From positions 682,001 through 746,000 of the forward strand of contig JARUPY010000398.1 in NCBI GenBank assembly GCA_029817715.1: DNA of 64,000 nt, in the 5' to 3' direction. The DNA is from Melastoma dodecandrum (lineage: Eukaryota > Streptophyta > Magnoliopsida > Myrtales > Melastomataceae). Positions 1 through 9,079 of the stretch are shown piece by piece. Position 1 is the first letter of the stretch, and each line of letters starts with the position of its first letter. A model generated the notes under the pieces. The model saw nothing but the letters and a program-made list of their open reading frames with translations. It ran no database searches and was not told the origin of the DNA. The position numbers and the translations under genes were made by a program.

Positions 1-713
1 AGGTTGGGCGGCTGGTTCGCCGTCCAGGGTGACACGTCGCCGGGGCCATAGGCGCGGATTTGCAGCGACGGCACGCGACGGGCGATGTCGCTCAGTTCGT
101 TCATGCCCTTGCGCTGCGTGATACGTCCGAGAAAGATCGCATAATCGTCCGGCTCCTCGTGGAGCGGCCACTTCTCGGAATCCAGTTTCGACGGGATAAC
201 CCATTGGTAATGGCTGCCGTCCTCACGGCCGGCTTTGCCGTGGTGCCAGTGCATCCATGCGCTACTCTCGTAGATGCGGAACGGCAGCCCCGGCGAGGCC
301 GTGTAACCGACCGACAGTTCGACGTGGTGACATTGCGGCACGAGCTGACACGCTTCGACGTTCGGCCCCCAGACGTGACAGACGATATCGCCCGGGCGTG
401 CTCGTTCCGCGAGGCGCTGCAACAAGACGCGTTGAAATTCCTGCTGCAGGGCGACATTGTCGACATCGGCGTCGTGGGCGTCTTCGCGAGATGTCCGCTT
501 GCTGAGCGATTGAAACTGTTGCCTCGAGAGAACCACGACGTGGTGCTGCGCGGCGCTGGCCGAGCCTTCGTTGCTATATTCGACGACGGACCATCCGAAC
601 GGCTGGATGACCGCCGGAAAATGCAGGACTTTGCTGGTGAACGCGCAGACAGTGTGATCGTCGTTCGCGACAGTGTGCGGCACTCCCAGTACATGCAATG
701 TTCTACTTGGCAT
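1..713 (-). CDS. Glycosyltransferase family 4 protein (C-terminus beyond window)
   Basis: Partial gene read on the minus strand from an ATG at 713; it is still open at base 1, so only about 237 residues are present. The visible part begins MPSRTLHVLGVPHT, a Rossmann-like first strand, and contains the stretch GYTASPGLPFRIYES and later YAIFLGRITQRKGM, typical of GT-B family 4 enzymes where the second Rossmann domain starts (FLGR..xxKG). Such enzymes transfer a sugar from a nucleotide donor to an acceptor at the cytoplasmic face of the membrane or in the cytosol; donor and acceptor cannot be inferred. The UDP-binding ExxxxxxxE region would lie outside the window. No obvious partner gene is next to it: the MOSC gene starts about 950 bp away on the same strand. 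Confidence 0.75.
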   Translation of the reverse strand, partial: MPSRTLHVLGVPHTVANDDHTVCAFTSKVLHFPAVIQPFGWSVVEYSNEGSASAAQHHVVVLSRQQFQSLSKRTSREDAHDADVDNVALQQEFQRVLLQRLAERARPGDIVCHVWGPNVEACQLVPQCHHVELSVGYTASPGLPFRIYESSAWMHWHHGKAGREDGSHYQWVIPSKLDSEKWPLHEEPDDYAIFLGRITQRKGMNELSDIARRVPSLQIRAYGPGDVSPWTANQPPN

Positions 714-810
714 TTGATCGCGAGCCTGCAAAAATCGTGGACTGCGATTAGCATCGGTGACAGTGCGACGCAATTCGAGAGCCCGCGCGCACCCCGCCGA
801 TGCGCGTCGA

Positions 811-1659
811 CTAAGCGGTCGTCGGCTCCAGGACAGGATCTCCAAGAGCGATCCGCGTCCGTGCTCCCGCCATGTCCGCCCGCGTATTCACCCCCGCGCG
901 GAAGAAATGGTCGAAGCGGTCGCGGGGTGCCCATAGGGGCAGGGACGCACGGCGACGCTCGACGAAGCGTTGCACGAAGTCGGGCTCGACGTCGCCGCTG
1001 CGGGGGTCGCGCGTCGGCACGACGCAGCGCGCGCAGGGGTTGACGCCGAGAAGGTGCGCGGACCCGACGACGAAGCTCACCGTGGTGTCGTGCGGGCCGA
1101 ACAGGCGATCCTCCCAGAAGGCCGGTACGCCGTCGATCTCGATGTTGGCGCGCAGGCGCGCCCGCATGTTCGCGAGCGGGACCTCGAACCAGTCGGCGAG
1201 GGCGGCGAGCGTCGCGGTCGAGATGAGGGTGGGGCCGGGTGAGAGCAGAGCGTCCGGAAAGCCGGTGTCGCCGTCCTCGCGCAGCGTGACGGCGAAGCCC
1301 AAGACGGCCGTGAACCAGCGCTCGAGCGCCGTCCGAACACGGCCGAGATGGAAGGTCGCACCTTCGATCGTGCCAGCGCGCTCGTCGGCGCAGGTGACGA
1401 GACCGGCGCTCAGGTCGAAGCTCGTCCGAAGGCCGTGCACCGCAGCGTGGCGCTTGCCCGTCACGACCTCGCCATCGGGCCCGAAAAGCGCGAACCGCCG
1501 ATCGTGTTCCAGGCTGCCGGAGGGCAGAACCTCGGCGCTCTTTACGGGCACCGGATCGAGCGATTTGATCGGGTAGACGAGGAGGCCTGCCACGCGCGCG
1601 CCGTGTGACGTCTCGCCATGCGCGGGCTCGACAGAGGGGAGCAGATCGCCAGCGTTCAT
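811..1659 (-). CDS. MOSC domain-containing protein
   Basis: A 282-aa protein if started at the methionine of MNAGDLLPSVEP; an upstream in-frame start at 1773 would add 38 residues of low-complexity sequence and is less likely. Residues about 20-125 match the MOSC N-terminal beta-barrel (VAGLLVYPIKSLDPVPV, then a GPDGEVVTGKRHA segment). The C-terminal half is a MOSC domain with the conserved cysteine in NPCARCVVPTRDP, which in molybdenum-cofactor sulfurases and YiiM/YcbX-type proteins handles activated sulfur or hydroxylamino substrates. The specific substrate is not evident. Divergently oriented to the PAS regulator at 1795. Confidence 0.85.
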   Translation of the reverse strand: MNAGDLLPSVEPAHGETSHGARVAGLLVYPIKSLDPVPVKSAEVLPSGSLEHDRRFALFGPDGEVVTGKRHAAVHGLRTSFDLSAGLVTCADERAGTIEGATFHLGRVRTALERWFTAVLGFAVTLREDGDTGFPDALLSPGPTLISTATLAALADWFEVPLANMRARLRANIEIDGVPAFWEDRLFGPHDTTVSFVVGSAHLLGVNPCARCVVPTRDPRSGDVEPDFVQRFVERRRASLPLWAPRDRFDHFFRAGVNTRADMAGARTRIALGDPVLEPTTA

Positions 1660-1794
1660 CGGCCACACATGCCGCAGACGCGCGCATGCGGCAAACGCTG
1701 GCGCCGGCTTCCACCACCTATGGAGACCTGTCGAGGAAAAATCGTGACCCGCGACCCACCAATGTGAATTCACAACGGCCGATTTTGCGGTGAG

Positions 1795-3345
1795 GTGAGC
1801 GTCCGATCACGCTGGAGAAAACTCGATTCGTATCGCGACGCAAGGCCGGCGAACACCGCCTGTGCTCCTCACCCGCAGATGCGCATGACGACCGGCCCCG
1901 ATGCGGATGTCCCCTGCCTCGGCGGAGCGGACATCGTCGTCGATGTGTCGCGACCTACCGAGGCTTGCGCGGCGAGTTGCCCCGACGAGCCCCTTCGACG
2001 GATCGCGGGGCGGGCCGGGCTGAGCTTCTACGTTTGGGACGTACGCGCGGACGAGTTGCAGTGGGACGAGCCCCTGCGGGACATTTGGTGCGTTGCACCT
2101 GACGCGCCCGTGACGCTCGACGTCTGGCGGGCCGCCATCCATCCTGACGATCGGGCGCAGGTGGACGCCATGATGGCGCGGTGTTGGGATGAGCCCGGCG
2201 GCGGTCGCTATGCGCTCGACCATCGCGTGCGCCCGGCGAGCGGCGAGGAGCGCTGGGTCGCGACATGGGGCGAGGCGATCCTGTCGGACGGTCGCACTGT
2301 CGCACTCTGCTGCGGCGTGCTCGACATCACGCGGCAGAGGCTCGCGCGGCGGACGCAAGAGCAAGCCGAGCGTCGCTTTCGCGTCTTCGCGGACCATGTG
2401 ACGAGCGCGCTCTGGATTCTCGACACGGGTCGTTGCGAATTCGCGTATCGCAACGCGGCGTTCGATCGTTTCTGGCCGATGGCGCGCCTCGCGGAACCCG
2501 ACCGCTATGAAGCGTGGCTAGATATGGTGCATCCCGACGATCGGGAGCAGCTTCGCGATGCATTCGAGCGTGCGAGGAGTGGCGATGGGTCGACGTGCCA
2601 TTGCAGGGTCCGACGTGCCGACGAGGCCTCGCGCCGCATGCGGATATCGCTCACGCCGCTGCGCGGTGAGCAGGATGAAGTCGACAGCGTTGCCGGGGTC
2701 GCAGAAGATGTGACGCGCCACGAGGCACGCCGCGTCTATCTGGTCGCGCAGGACGACGAAGCGGCCATGTCGTATCGGCTGCTCGAAGCGGCGGGGTTGG
2801 ACATCCACCGTTTTGCGAGCGTCGGTGACTTCGTTCGCGCCGCGCCGACGCTTGCCGCCGGCTGCGTCGTCACAAGTCTCGCCGCCCTCGAGGCCGACGG
2901 CCAACTTCTGCGCGAAAGGCTCAGTGCCGTCGGCGCTGTAATGCCGATCGTTGCATTAGCGGGCGCGGATGCGTCTGTCGATGAGGCGGTTCGCGCGCTG
3001 AATGCCGGCGTGACCGATGTCCTTGGCCCCGGCCGCATCACGACGGATCTTCTGCCGGCCGTCGTCGCAGCGGCGCAGGAGTTGGAAGAGCCGCCCCGTG
3101 ACGCGCAGGCGGATCCCCGCGCCGCCGCCCGCCTCGCCAAACTGTCGAGCCGCGAGCGGCAGGTGCTCGATCGCCTTCTCGTCGGCGGGACCAACAAGAC
3201 GATCGCGCGAGACCTCGGCTTAAGTCCGCGTACGATCGAGATTCATCGCAAGCGCGTCATGGAATGTCTCGGGGCCGACAGCCTCCCAGAGGCCGTTCGC
3301 ATCGCGCTTGCCGCGGGCGTCAGGGCGCCGGAAGCCGCCCGCTGA
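1795..3345 (+). CDS. PAS-PAS-pseudoreceiver-LuxR HTH regulator
   Basis: A 516-aa protein from a GTG start; an ATG at 1879 is an alternative that would drop 28 poorly structured residues. Order of domains: PAS about 64-180 (with the WRAAIHPDDRAQV motif that closes PAS/PAC folds), PAS about 192-300 (MVHPDDREQL), a CheY-like fold about 305-425, and a LuxR/FixJ-type helix-turn-helix about 449-505 (LSSRERQVLDRLLVGGTNK). The receiver-like domain lacks the phosphoacceptor aspartate: at the position where FixJ has LVLD, this protein has VVTS. It is therefore probably a ligand- or protein-sensing transcription factor rather than a phosphorylated response regulator. It precedes the ThDP enzyme by 149 bp and could regulate it; this is inference. 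Confidence 0.8.
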   Translation: MSVRSRWRKLDSYRDARPANTACAPHPQMRMTTGPDADVPCLGGADIVVDVSRPTEACAASCPDEPLRRIAGRAGLSFYVWDVRADELQWDEPLRDIWCVAPDAPVTLDVWRAAIHPDDRAQVDAMMARCWDEPGGGRYALDHRVRPASGEERWVATWGEAILSDGRTVALCCGVLDITRQRLARRTQEQAERRFRVFADHVTSALWILDTGRCEFAYRNAAFDRFWPMARLAEPDRYEAWLDMVHPDDREQLRDAFERARSGDGSTCHCRVRRADEASRRMRISLTPLRGEQDEVDSVAGVAEDVTRHEARRVYLVAQDDEAAMSYRLLEAAGLDIHRFASVGDFVRAAPTLAAGCVVTSLAALEADGQLLRERLSAVGAVMPIVALAGADASVDEAVRALNAGVTDVLGPGRITTDLLPAVVAAAQELEEPPRDAQADPRAAARLAKLSSRERQVLDRLLVGGTNKTIARDLGLSPRTIEIHRKRVMECLGADSLPEAVRIALAAGVRAPEAAR

Positions 3346-3388
3346 GTGCGAATGTCGCAATCGCAAAGTCTTAGCGAAACTTCCGAGA

Positions 3389-3410
3389 CTTCGCGCGTTT
3401 CGGCGCGAAG
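3389..3410. repeat. Perfect 8-bp stem inverted repeat between regulator and ThDP gene
   Basis: CTTCGCGC, a 6-nt loop, then GCGCGAAG. There is no T-run after it, so it is not a clean intrinsic terminator. It lies 44 bp after the regulator stop and 85 bp before the start of the ThDP enzyme and could act as an attenuator-like or processing hairpin. Confidence 0.45.
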
Positions 3411-3494
3411 TTACGCGAGGACGAGCATGACGGGGCTTTCGACATGTACCGTCAGCAACTCGCGACTTTCCGCAACCACCGCACGAGGTGAAGC

Positions 3495-5291
3495 ATGTCC
3501 CAGAGCGTCGGTGACTTCGTCGTCGGACGGCTGCACGCCTGGGGCGTGCGCAAGATCTTCGGCTACCCGGGCGACGGGATCAACGGCGTGTTCGGCGCGC
3601 TGCAGCGGGCGGGCGGCAAGATCGAGTTCATCCAGGTGCGCCACGAGGAGATGGCGGCCTTCATGGCCTCGGCCTACGCCAAGTTCACCGGCGAGCTCGG
3701 CGTCTGCATCGCCACCTCCGGCCCCGGCGCGACGCATCTGATAACGGGTTTGTACGACGCGCGGCTCGACCACACGCCCGTGCTCGCCATCGTCGGCCAG
3801 CAGGCTCGCACCGCGCTCGGCGCTCATTACCAGCAGGAGGTCGACCTCAACGCCGCCTTCAAGGATGTCGCCGGTGCCTTCGTGCAGACCGCGATGGCGC
3901 CGGCTCAAGTGCGCCATCTGATCGATCGCGCGATCCGCACGGCGCGTGGCGAGAACGAGATCGCGACGTTGATCTTTCCCAACGATGTCCAGGACCTTCC
4001 CTACGAGGATCCGCCCCGCAAACACGGCGCCGTGCTGTCGGGCATCGGTTATGCGCGGCCAAAGGTCGTGCCGTACGAGGCGGATCTCGAGCGTGCGGCA
4101 GCGGTGCTGAACGAGGGTAAGAAGGTCGCCATCCTGGTCGGGGCCGGCGCCTTGCAGGCGACCGACGAGGTGATCGCGGTGGCCGAGACGCTGCAGGCGG
4201 GCGTCGCCAAGGCGCTGCTCGGCAAAGCCGCGGTGCCCGACGAGCTGCCGTGGGTGACCGGCTCCATCGGGCTCCTCGGCACGAAGCCGAGCTACGATCT
4301 GATGATGGGCTGCGACACGCTGCTGATGGTCGGCTCCGGCTTTCCTTACGCGGAATTCCTGCCGGAGGAAGGCAAGGCGCGTGGCGTGCAGATCGACATC
4401 AAGGCGGACATGCTGTCGATCCGCTATCCCATGGAGGTCAATCTCGTCGGTGACGCGACCGAGACGCTGAAAGCTCTGCTTCCGCTGCTGGACCGCAAAA
4501 GCGCGGCCTCGTGGCGCACGACGATCGAGCACAACGTCGCCGAGTGGTGGAAGACGAGCGAAGCGCGCGCAATGCAGCCGGCCAATCCCGTCAATCCGCA
4601 GCGCGTGACGTGGGAGCTTTCGCCGCGCCTGCCTGATCGCGCGATCGTCACCAGCGATTCCGGCGCATGCGCCAACTGGTACGGGCGCGATTTGAAGATG
4701 CGGCGCGGCATGATGGCGTCGCTTTCCGGCGGCCTCGCCTCGATGGGCGCCGCCGTCCCCTACGCCATCGCCGCCAAGGTGGCCCATCCCGACCGGCCGG
4801 TGATCGCCCTCGTCGGAGACGGGGCCATGCAGATGAACAACATGGCCGAGTTGATCACGGTCTCGAAGTACATGCACCGCTGGTCCAACAAGACCTGGAT
4901 TTGCTGCGTGTTCAACAACGAGGACCTGAACCAGGTGACCTGGGAGCAGCGGGTGATGGAGGGCGATCCCAAGTTCGTCGCGTCGCAGCAGATCCCCAAC
5001 GTGCCCTATCACAAGTTCGGCGAACTGCTCGGGTTTAAGGGCATCTATGTCGATGATCCGACGAAAATGGGCGCAGCGTGGGACGAAGCCTTCGCGGCCG
5101 ATCGTCCAGTCGTCCTCGAGGTGAAGACCGACCCCGAGGTGCCGCCGCTGCCGCCCTTCATCACCTTCGCCCAGATGGAAGCCTTCACGAAGACCCTCGT
5201 AAAAGGGGATCAGCGCGAGGGCGGCATCATCAAGAATTCCGCGCGCCAGCTCGTCGGCGCGCTGCTGCCCGGCGGGAAGAGCCGCGAGTGA
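3495..5291 (+). CDS. Thiamine-diphosphate enzyme, pyruvate oxidase / acetolactate synthase-like
   Basis: A 598-aa protein with the three-domain architecture of ThDP decarboxylases: PYR domain about 1-175 (catalytic Glu in VRHEEMAAFMAS), central FAD/nucleotide-type domain about 190-330, and PP domain about 385-545 with the ThDP/Mg motif GDGAMQ followed by FNNEDLN. The pattern resembles the pyruvate-oxidase-like group often annotated thiamine pyrophosphate-requiring protein; members act on pyruvate or related 2-oxo acids in the cytosol or at the membrane. No acetolactate-synthase small subunit follows, and the C-terminus ends in a basic tail (GGIIKNSARQLVGALLPGGK) rather than a clear lipid-binding PoxB peptide. 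Start chosen at ATG 3495 after GAGGTGAAGC. A 394-bp non-coding stretch separates it from the encapsulin gene. Confidence 0.85.
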   Translation: MSQSVGDFVVGRLHAWGVRKIFGYPGDGINGVFGALQRAGGKIEFIQVRHEEMAAFMASAYAKFTGELGVCIATSGPGATHLITGLYDARLDHTPVLAIVGQQARTALGAHYQQEVDLNAAFKDVAGAFVQTAMAPAQVRHLIDRAIRTARGENEIATLIFPNDVQDLPYEDPPRKHGAVLSGIGYARPKVVPYEADLERAAAVLNEGKKVAILVGAGALQATDEVIAVAETLQAGVAKALLGKAAVPDELPWVTGSIGLLGTKPSYDLMMGCDTLLMVGSGFPYAEFLPEEGKARGVQIDIKADMLSIRYPMEVNLVGDATETLKALLPLLDRKSAASWRTTIEHNVAEWWKTSEARAMQPANPVNPQRVTWELSPRLPDRAIVTSDSGACANWYGRDLKMRRGMMASLSGGLASMGAAVPYAIAAKVAHPDRPVIALVGDGAMQMNNMAELITVSKYMHRWSNKTWICCVFNNEDLNQVTWEQRVMEGDPKFVASQQIPNVPYHKFGELLGFKGIYVDDPTKMGAAWDEAFAADRPVVLEVKTDPEVPPLPPFITFAQMEAFTKTLVKGDQREGGIIKNSARQLVGALLPGGKSRE

Positions 5292-5581
5292 TGAGCCTCG
5301 TGCGTGTAGACGAGTAGGAATGAGCACCAACGCAGCCTGGTGGTCGAACAGCACGAAGAGGCTGTTCGGCAGCAGGGCCCACAACCATGCCGGCATTGCG
5401 TTTCCTGTTCCGAGGCGGACTGCCAAGGCCGGAGGCACATCCCCTCACTCCGAGCCTGGTCGACGCGAGCAGGCTTGCGTTGGTGCACAGAAAATTACAA
5501 TCGGGCTTCAAACGCGTCAGTAGAATAATATTTCGTGCGCGACGTCTATTTGCCTGCTGATGCGAATCTATACACGGGTAG
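5292..5581. other. Long AT-enriched intergenic leader
   Basis: No convincing gene: the only ATG reading frames (67 aa or shorter) have no recognisable content. From about 5505 the base composition becomes visibly AT-rich compared with the flanks (TAGAATAATATTTCG), consistent with a promoter region for the encapsulin operon, and it leads into the palindrome at 5582. Confidence 0.5.
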
Positions 5582-5598
5582 ATAGAATTTAATTCTAT
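5582..5598. promoter_or_regulatory. Perfect 17-bp palindrome, candidate operator of the encapsulin operon
   Basis: ATAGAATT-T-AATTCTAT, two perfect 8-bp arms around one base, in an otherwise GC-rich genome, 88 bp upstream of the chosen encapsulin start codon. A dyad of this shape suits a dimeric repressor. It shares the TAGAA...TTCTA core with the iron control element bound by Irr, but the spacer here is 5 instead of 3 bases, so the factor is not assigned. Confidence 0.6.
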
Positions 5599-5685
5599 AT
5601 GTATTTGGAATTATGTTCTCTTGAAACAAAGAAGCGTTGCATGGTTAAGCCCGAGGCGGCGACGCACTTATCCATGGAAGGTTCA

Positions 5686-6639
5686 ATGGCGGACGATATT
5701 CAGCAAACAGCGCTCGGCGACGTCTCCGCCCGGCAGCTTGCGAATGCCACGAAATCCGCGCCGCAGATGTCGGCCATCACCCCGCGGTGGCTCACGCGAG
5801 CCCTGCAGTGGGTGCCGGTCGAAGCGGGTATCTTCCGGCTGAACCGCGTGAAAGACGCGTCGCGGATCAACGTCGACTGCTCCGCGCGCGACGAGCGGGT
5901 CATCCCCGAGACGTTCGTGGACTACGAGGAGCATCCGCGCGAGCTTCTCCTCTCCGCCGTCAACAGCGTCGTCGACATTCACACGCGTGTCGCGCACCTC
6001 TATTCGGCCCCCTACAGCCAGGTGTCCGAGCAGCTCCGTCTCACGATCGAGATCATCAAGGAGCGCCAGGAGAGCGAGCTGATCAACAATCCGGAATACG
6101 GTTTGCTGGCCAACGTCACGCCCGCGAACCGCATCACCACCCGCACCGGCGCGCCGACGCCGGACGACCTCGACGAGCTGCTCTCGATCGTCTGGAAGGA
6201 GCCGGGCTTCTTCCTCGCGCATCCTTCCGCCATCGCGGCGTTCGGGCGTGAATGCACGCGCCGCGGCGTACCGCCGCCGACCGTCTCGATGTTCGGCGCC
6301 CAATTCATCACCTGGCGCGGCGTTCCGCTGATTCCGTCCAACAAGCTCCTGATCGAGGGCAACACGACGTCGATCCTGCTGGTGCGCACCGGGCAGTCGC
6401 GCCAGGGGGTCATCGGCCTCTATCAACCGAACCTTCCGGGCGAGCAGAGTCCCGGCCTGTCGGTCCGCTTCATGGGCATCAACCACAAGGCGATCGCCTC
6501 GTATTTGATCTCGCTCTATTGCTCGCTGGCCGTCCTCACGGACGATGCGCTCGCCGTGCTCGACGGCGTCGAGGTCGATCGCTACCACACCTACAGCTAT
6601 CCGGGCGATCCGGCGCCGTCGGCGTCTCGCAAGAAGTAG
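5686..6639 (+). CDS. Family 2A encapsulin shell protein (SrpI-like)
   Basis: A 317-aa protein starting MADDIQQTALGDVSARQLAN; this start aligns with the N-terminal arm of the cyanobacterial shell protein SrpI, whereas the upstream in-frame start at 5599 would add 29 unrelated residues and overlap the operator region. Family 2A proteins adopt the HK97 phage-capsid fold with an extended N-arm and self-assemble into an icosahedral nanocompartment in the cytoplasm. Family features visible here are the N-arm followed by SPRWL-like TPRWLTRALQWVPVEAG, the E-loop/P-domain region, and the NPEYGLL and FGRECTRRGVPPP segments. No cyclic-nucleotide-binding domain is inserted, which separates it from Family 2B. 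The known partner of this family is a cysteine desulfurase, encoded 106 bp downstream. Confidence 0.93.
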   Translation: MADDIQQTALGDVSARQLANATKSAPQMSAITPRWLTRALQWVPVEAGIFRLNRVKDASRINVDCSARDERVIPETFVDYEEHPRELLLSAVNSVVDIHTRVAHLYSAPYSQVSEQLRLTIEIIKERQESELINNPEYGLLANVTPANRITTRTGAPTPDDLDELLSIVWKEPGFFLAHPSAIAAFGRECTRRGVPPPTVSMFGAQFITWRGVPLIPSNKLLIEGNTTSILLVRTGQSRQGVIGLYQPNLPGEQSPGLSVRFMGINHKAIASYLISLYCSLAVLTDDALAVLDGVEVDRYHTYSYPGDPAPSASRKK

Positions 6640-6745
6640 CACCGTGACGAGTGGCCCGGGTGTTCGCGCCCGGGCCACGTGCACAGGCGACCGCGATCGG
6701 CCTCCGCATCGCGCCGCCGTCGTAGCAGCGGGACAGAACGAGGGC

Positions 6746-9079
6746 ATGGCACCTTCCCCCATCGACATCGAGAGCTTGGCGCGGATCGCCAACGACCTGT
6801 TCCGCCAGGATCCTGTCGCGCCGAACCCGAGCGACGCGCCCGCGGCCCTGCAGGCTGCAGTGCCCACCGCGGAGCTGCCGCTCGAAACGTCCGCCGACCA
6901 CGGGTTCGACGTGCCGCGCGGAGGCGCCACGTTCGCGCCGAACGCGCCGCCGACTCGCCCCGCGCTCGGCCGCCCGCCCTTCGCCGAGACGCCGGTCGTT
7001 CCGCACGGCCAGCCTTCTCTCCACGAGACGTTCGTGGCGCCGCAGAGCCCCGCGACGGTCCCCGGATTCGATCCGCAAGCCCTGCCGGGGTTTGCGCCGA
7101 TCCCGCATGTCGAAGACGGCTTCGCGGATGCGCTCCGCTTCGGCCCGAACGGGACACCCAGCGTCGCAACGGCGTCCAGCTTCGGCGGCCTTCCGATCGA
7201 CGCAAGCAGCTTCGGTGATTTTGCGGCGCGTCCCGCGGCCGGCGGATCCAGCGCATCGTCCGCATCTTCGCCGTCGCGTCCGGCCTACGGCGGTGCCGCG
7301 CCCGCTGCACCGGGAGCTCCGTTCGAGGCTGGCGATCTGCCGTTTGGCGCGGCCCCCTCGTTCGGCGGAGCACCCCTGCCGTCCACGTCGACGATCGCGC
7401 CGCGGACCCCGGGGCTCGGCGTGCTGCCGCCTCTGCCCGATGCGAACGACGTCGTCGCATTCGACCCGTCCCGCTTCCAATCGGCGGGCAGTTCCTACCG
7501 CGGGCCGACGGCGGGTCCGGGCCTCGCGGCGGCTCCGACGTCGCCGAACGCCTACGCCGGTCCCGGCGTCGTCCGGCAGGCGCCTGTGATCCGCGGCGTC
7601 GATCGCCCGACGCCGCACGCGTTCGAATTCACCGACGCGCCCCACCTCGGCGAATTTCCGGAGCAGGAGAGGCTGCGCGCCGCTCTCGACCCGCAGAACG
7701 GAGCCCCGGCGATCGAGGGGCTGCGAGACCGGCCGTCGTCGCTGCCGCATCCCTATGCCGACGCCGGCACGCTCACGCCGTCGGCCGCCCCGTCGTTCTA
7801 TTTCATCGACGACCGGATGGACTATTTCGCGAACGACGTGCCGCAGGTGCCGCGTCCGCAATCCGTCCCCTTCAATGCCGAGGCGGTGCGCCGCGACTTC
7901 CCCGTGCTGCACCAGAACGTCAACGGCCATCCGCTCGTCTGGCTCGACAACGGGGCGACGACGCAGAAGCCGCAGGTCGTCATCGACCGCATCGCCGCGT
8001 TCTATGCGAACGAGAATTCGAACATCAGCCGCTCGGCCCACACGCTCGCGGCCAATGCGACCAATGCCTACGAGGAGGCGCGCGCAACGGTGCAGCGCTT
8101 CATCAAGGCGCCGAGCATCGACGAGATCGTCTTCCTCCGCGGCACCACGGAGGCGATCAACCTCGTCGCCCAGAGCTTCGGGCGCCGCTTCATCAAGGCC
8201 GGCGACGAGATCGTTCTGACCCACGGCGAGCACCACGCCAACATCGTCCCCTGGTACAACCTGGCGAAGGAGGTCGGGGCGACGCTGAAGGTGGCGCCGT
8301 TCGACGACAACGGCGAGCTGATGCTCGACGAGTTCGAGACGCTGCTCAACGACAAGGTCAAGATCGTCGCGACGACCCATGTCGCGAACGCGCTCGGCAC
8401 GGTTCTCCCCGTGAAGGCGATGACCGAGATGGCGCATCGCCACGGCATTCCGGTGCTTGTCGATGGGGCGCAGTCGATCTCGCACATGCCGATCGACGTG
8501 CAGGACATCGACTGCGACTTCTTCGTCTTCTCCGGACACAAGGTTTTCGCGCCGACCGGCATCGGCGTGCTCTACGGCAAGAAGGCGCTGCTCGATCAGA
8601 TGCCGCCCTGGCAGGGCGGCGGCAACATGATCAAGGACGTGACCTTCGAGCGGATCACGTTCCAGCCTCCGCCGGGCCGCTTCGAGGCCGGCACCAACAA
8701 CATCGCCGACGCCATCGGGCTGGCCGAGGCGCTGAAGTACATCGACAAGCTCGGCATGACGAACATCCAGGCCTACGAGCATGCGCTGCTCGACTATGCC
8801 ACCGAGAAGCTGGCACATATTCGCGGGCTGACGATCATCGGCCGCGCGAAGGAGAAGGCGGGAGTCATCTCCTTCCTGCTCGAAGGCAAGACGCCGCTCG
8901 AGGTCGGCAAGGCGCTCGACCAGAAGGGGATCGCGGTGCGTGCCGGCCATCATTGCGCGCTGCCGATCCTGCGCCGCTACGGCGTCGAGGCGACGGTGCG
9001 TCCGGCCTTCGCGATGTACAACACATTCGAGGAGGCCGACCGCCTCGCCGCGGCCGTCCGCGAGATCGCCGCGAACTGA
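6746..9079 (+). CDS. SufS-type cysteine desulfurase with long N-terminal encapsulin cargo domain
   Basis: A 777-aa protein from ATG 6746 (MAPSPIDIESLARIANDL). Residues 1 to about 370 are Pro/Ala/Gly/Ser-rich and look disordered, with recurring SFGGLP/SFGGAPLP-like patches; residues about 375-777 are a complete class V aminotransferase-fold desulfurase. The PLP lysine is K599 (in SGHKVFAPTG), the GEHHAN motif that stacks on PLP is present, and the persulfide-forming cysteine is C737 (RAGHHCALP). The reaction is L-cysteine to L-alanine with sulfur left as enzyme persulfide. In Family 2A systems the disordered N-terminal domain targets the enzyme into the shell; here it is longer than the roughly 225 residues I know from the cyanobacterial example. 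Gene order (shell then cargo) is the usual one. Confidence 0.93.
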   Translation: MAPSPIDIESLARIANDLFRQDPVAPNPSDAPAALQAAVPTAELPLETSADHGFDVPRGGATFAPNAPPTRPALGRPPFAETPVVPHGQPSLHETFVAPQSPATVPGFDPQALPGFAPIPHVEDGFADALRFGPNGTPSVATASSFGGLPIDASSFGDFAARPAAGGSSASSASSPSRPAYGGAAPAAPGAPFEAGDLPFGAAPSFGGAPLPSTSTIAPRTPGLGVLPPLPDANDVVAFDPSRFQSAGSSYRGPTAGPGLAAAPTSPNAYAGPGVVRQAPVIRGVDRPTPHAFEFTDAPHLGEFPEQERLRAALDPQNGAPAIEGLRDRPSSLPHPYADAGTLTPSAAPSFYFIDDRMDYFANDVPQVPRPQSVPFNAEAVRRDFPVLHQNVNGHPLVWLDNGATTQKPQVVIDRIAAFYANENSNISRSAHTLAANATNAYEEARATVQRFIKAPSIDEIVFLRGTTEAINLVAQSFGRRFIKAGDEIVLTHGEHHANIVPWYNLAKEVGATLKVAPFDDNGELMLDEFETLLNDKVKIVATTHVANALGTVLPVKAMTEMAHRHGIPVLVDGAQSISHMPIDVQDIDCDFFVFSGHKVFAPTGIGVLYGKKALLDQMPPWQGGGNMIKDVTFERITFQPPPGRFEAGTNNIADAIGLAEALKYIDKLGMTNIQAYEHALLDYATEKLAHIRGLTIIGRAKEKAGVISFLLEGKTPLEVGKALDQKGIAVRAGHHCALPILRRYGVEATVRPAFAMYNTFEEADRLAAAVREIAAN

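Noticed and set aside
101..1717. A 538-codon minus-strand frame spanning the first two genes
   Set aside because: The glycosyltransferase and MOSC proteins use other frames on the same strand and match known folds; this frame does not.
5320..5523. A 67-codon frame in the leader before the encapsulin
   Set aside because: No conserved features, poor start context, and overlapping alternative frames of the same length suggest chance.
5582..5598. Irr iron control element
   Set aside because: The arms are similar but the spacer between TAGAA and TTCTA is 5 instead of 3 bases, so the palindrome is reported without naming the regulator.
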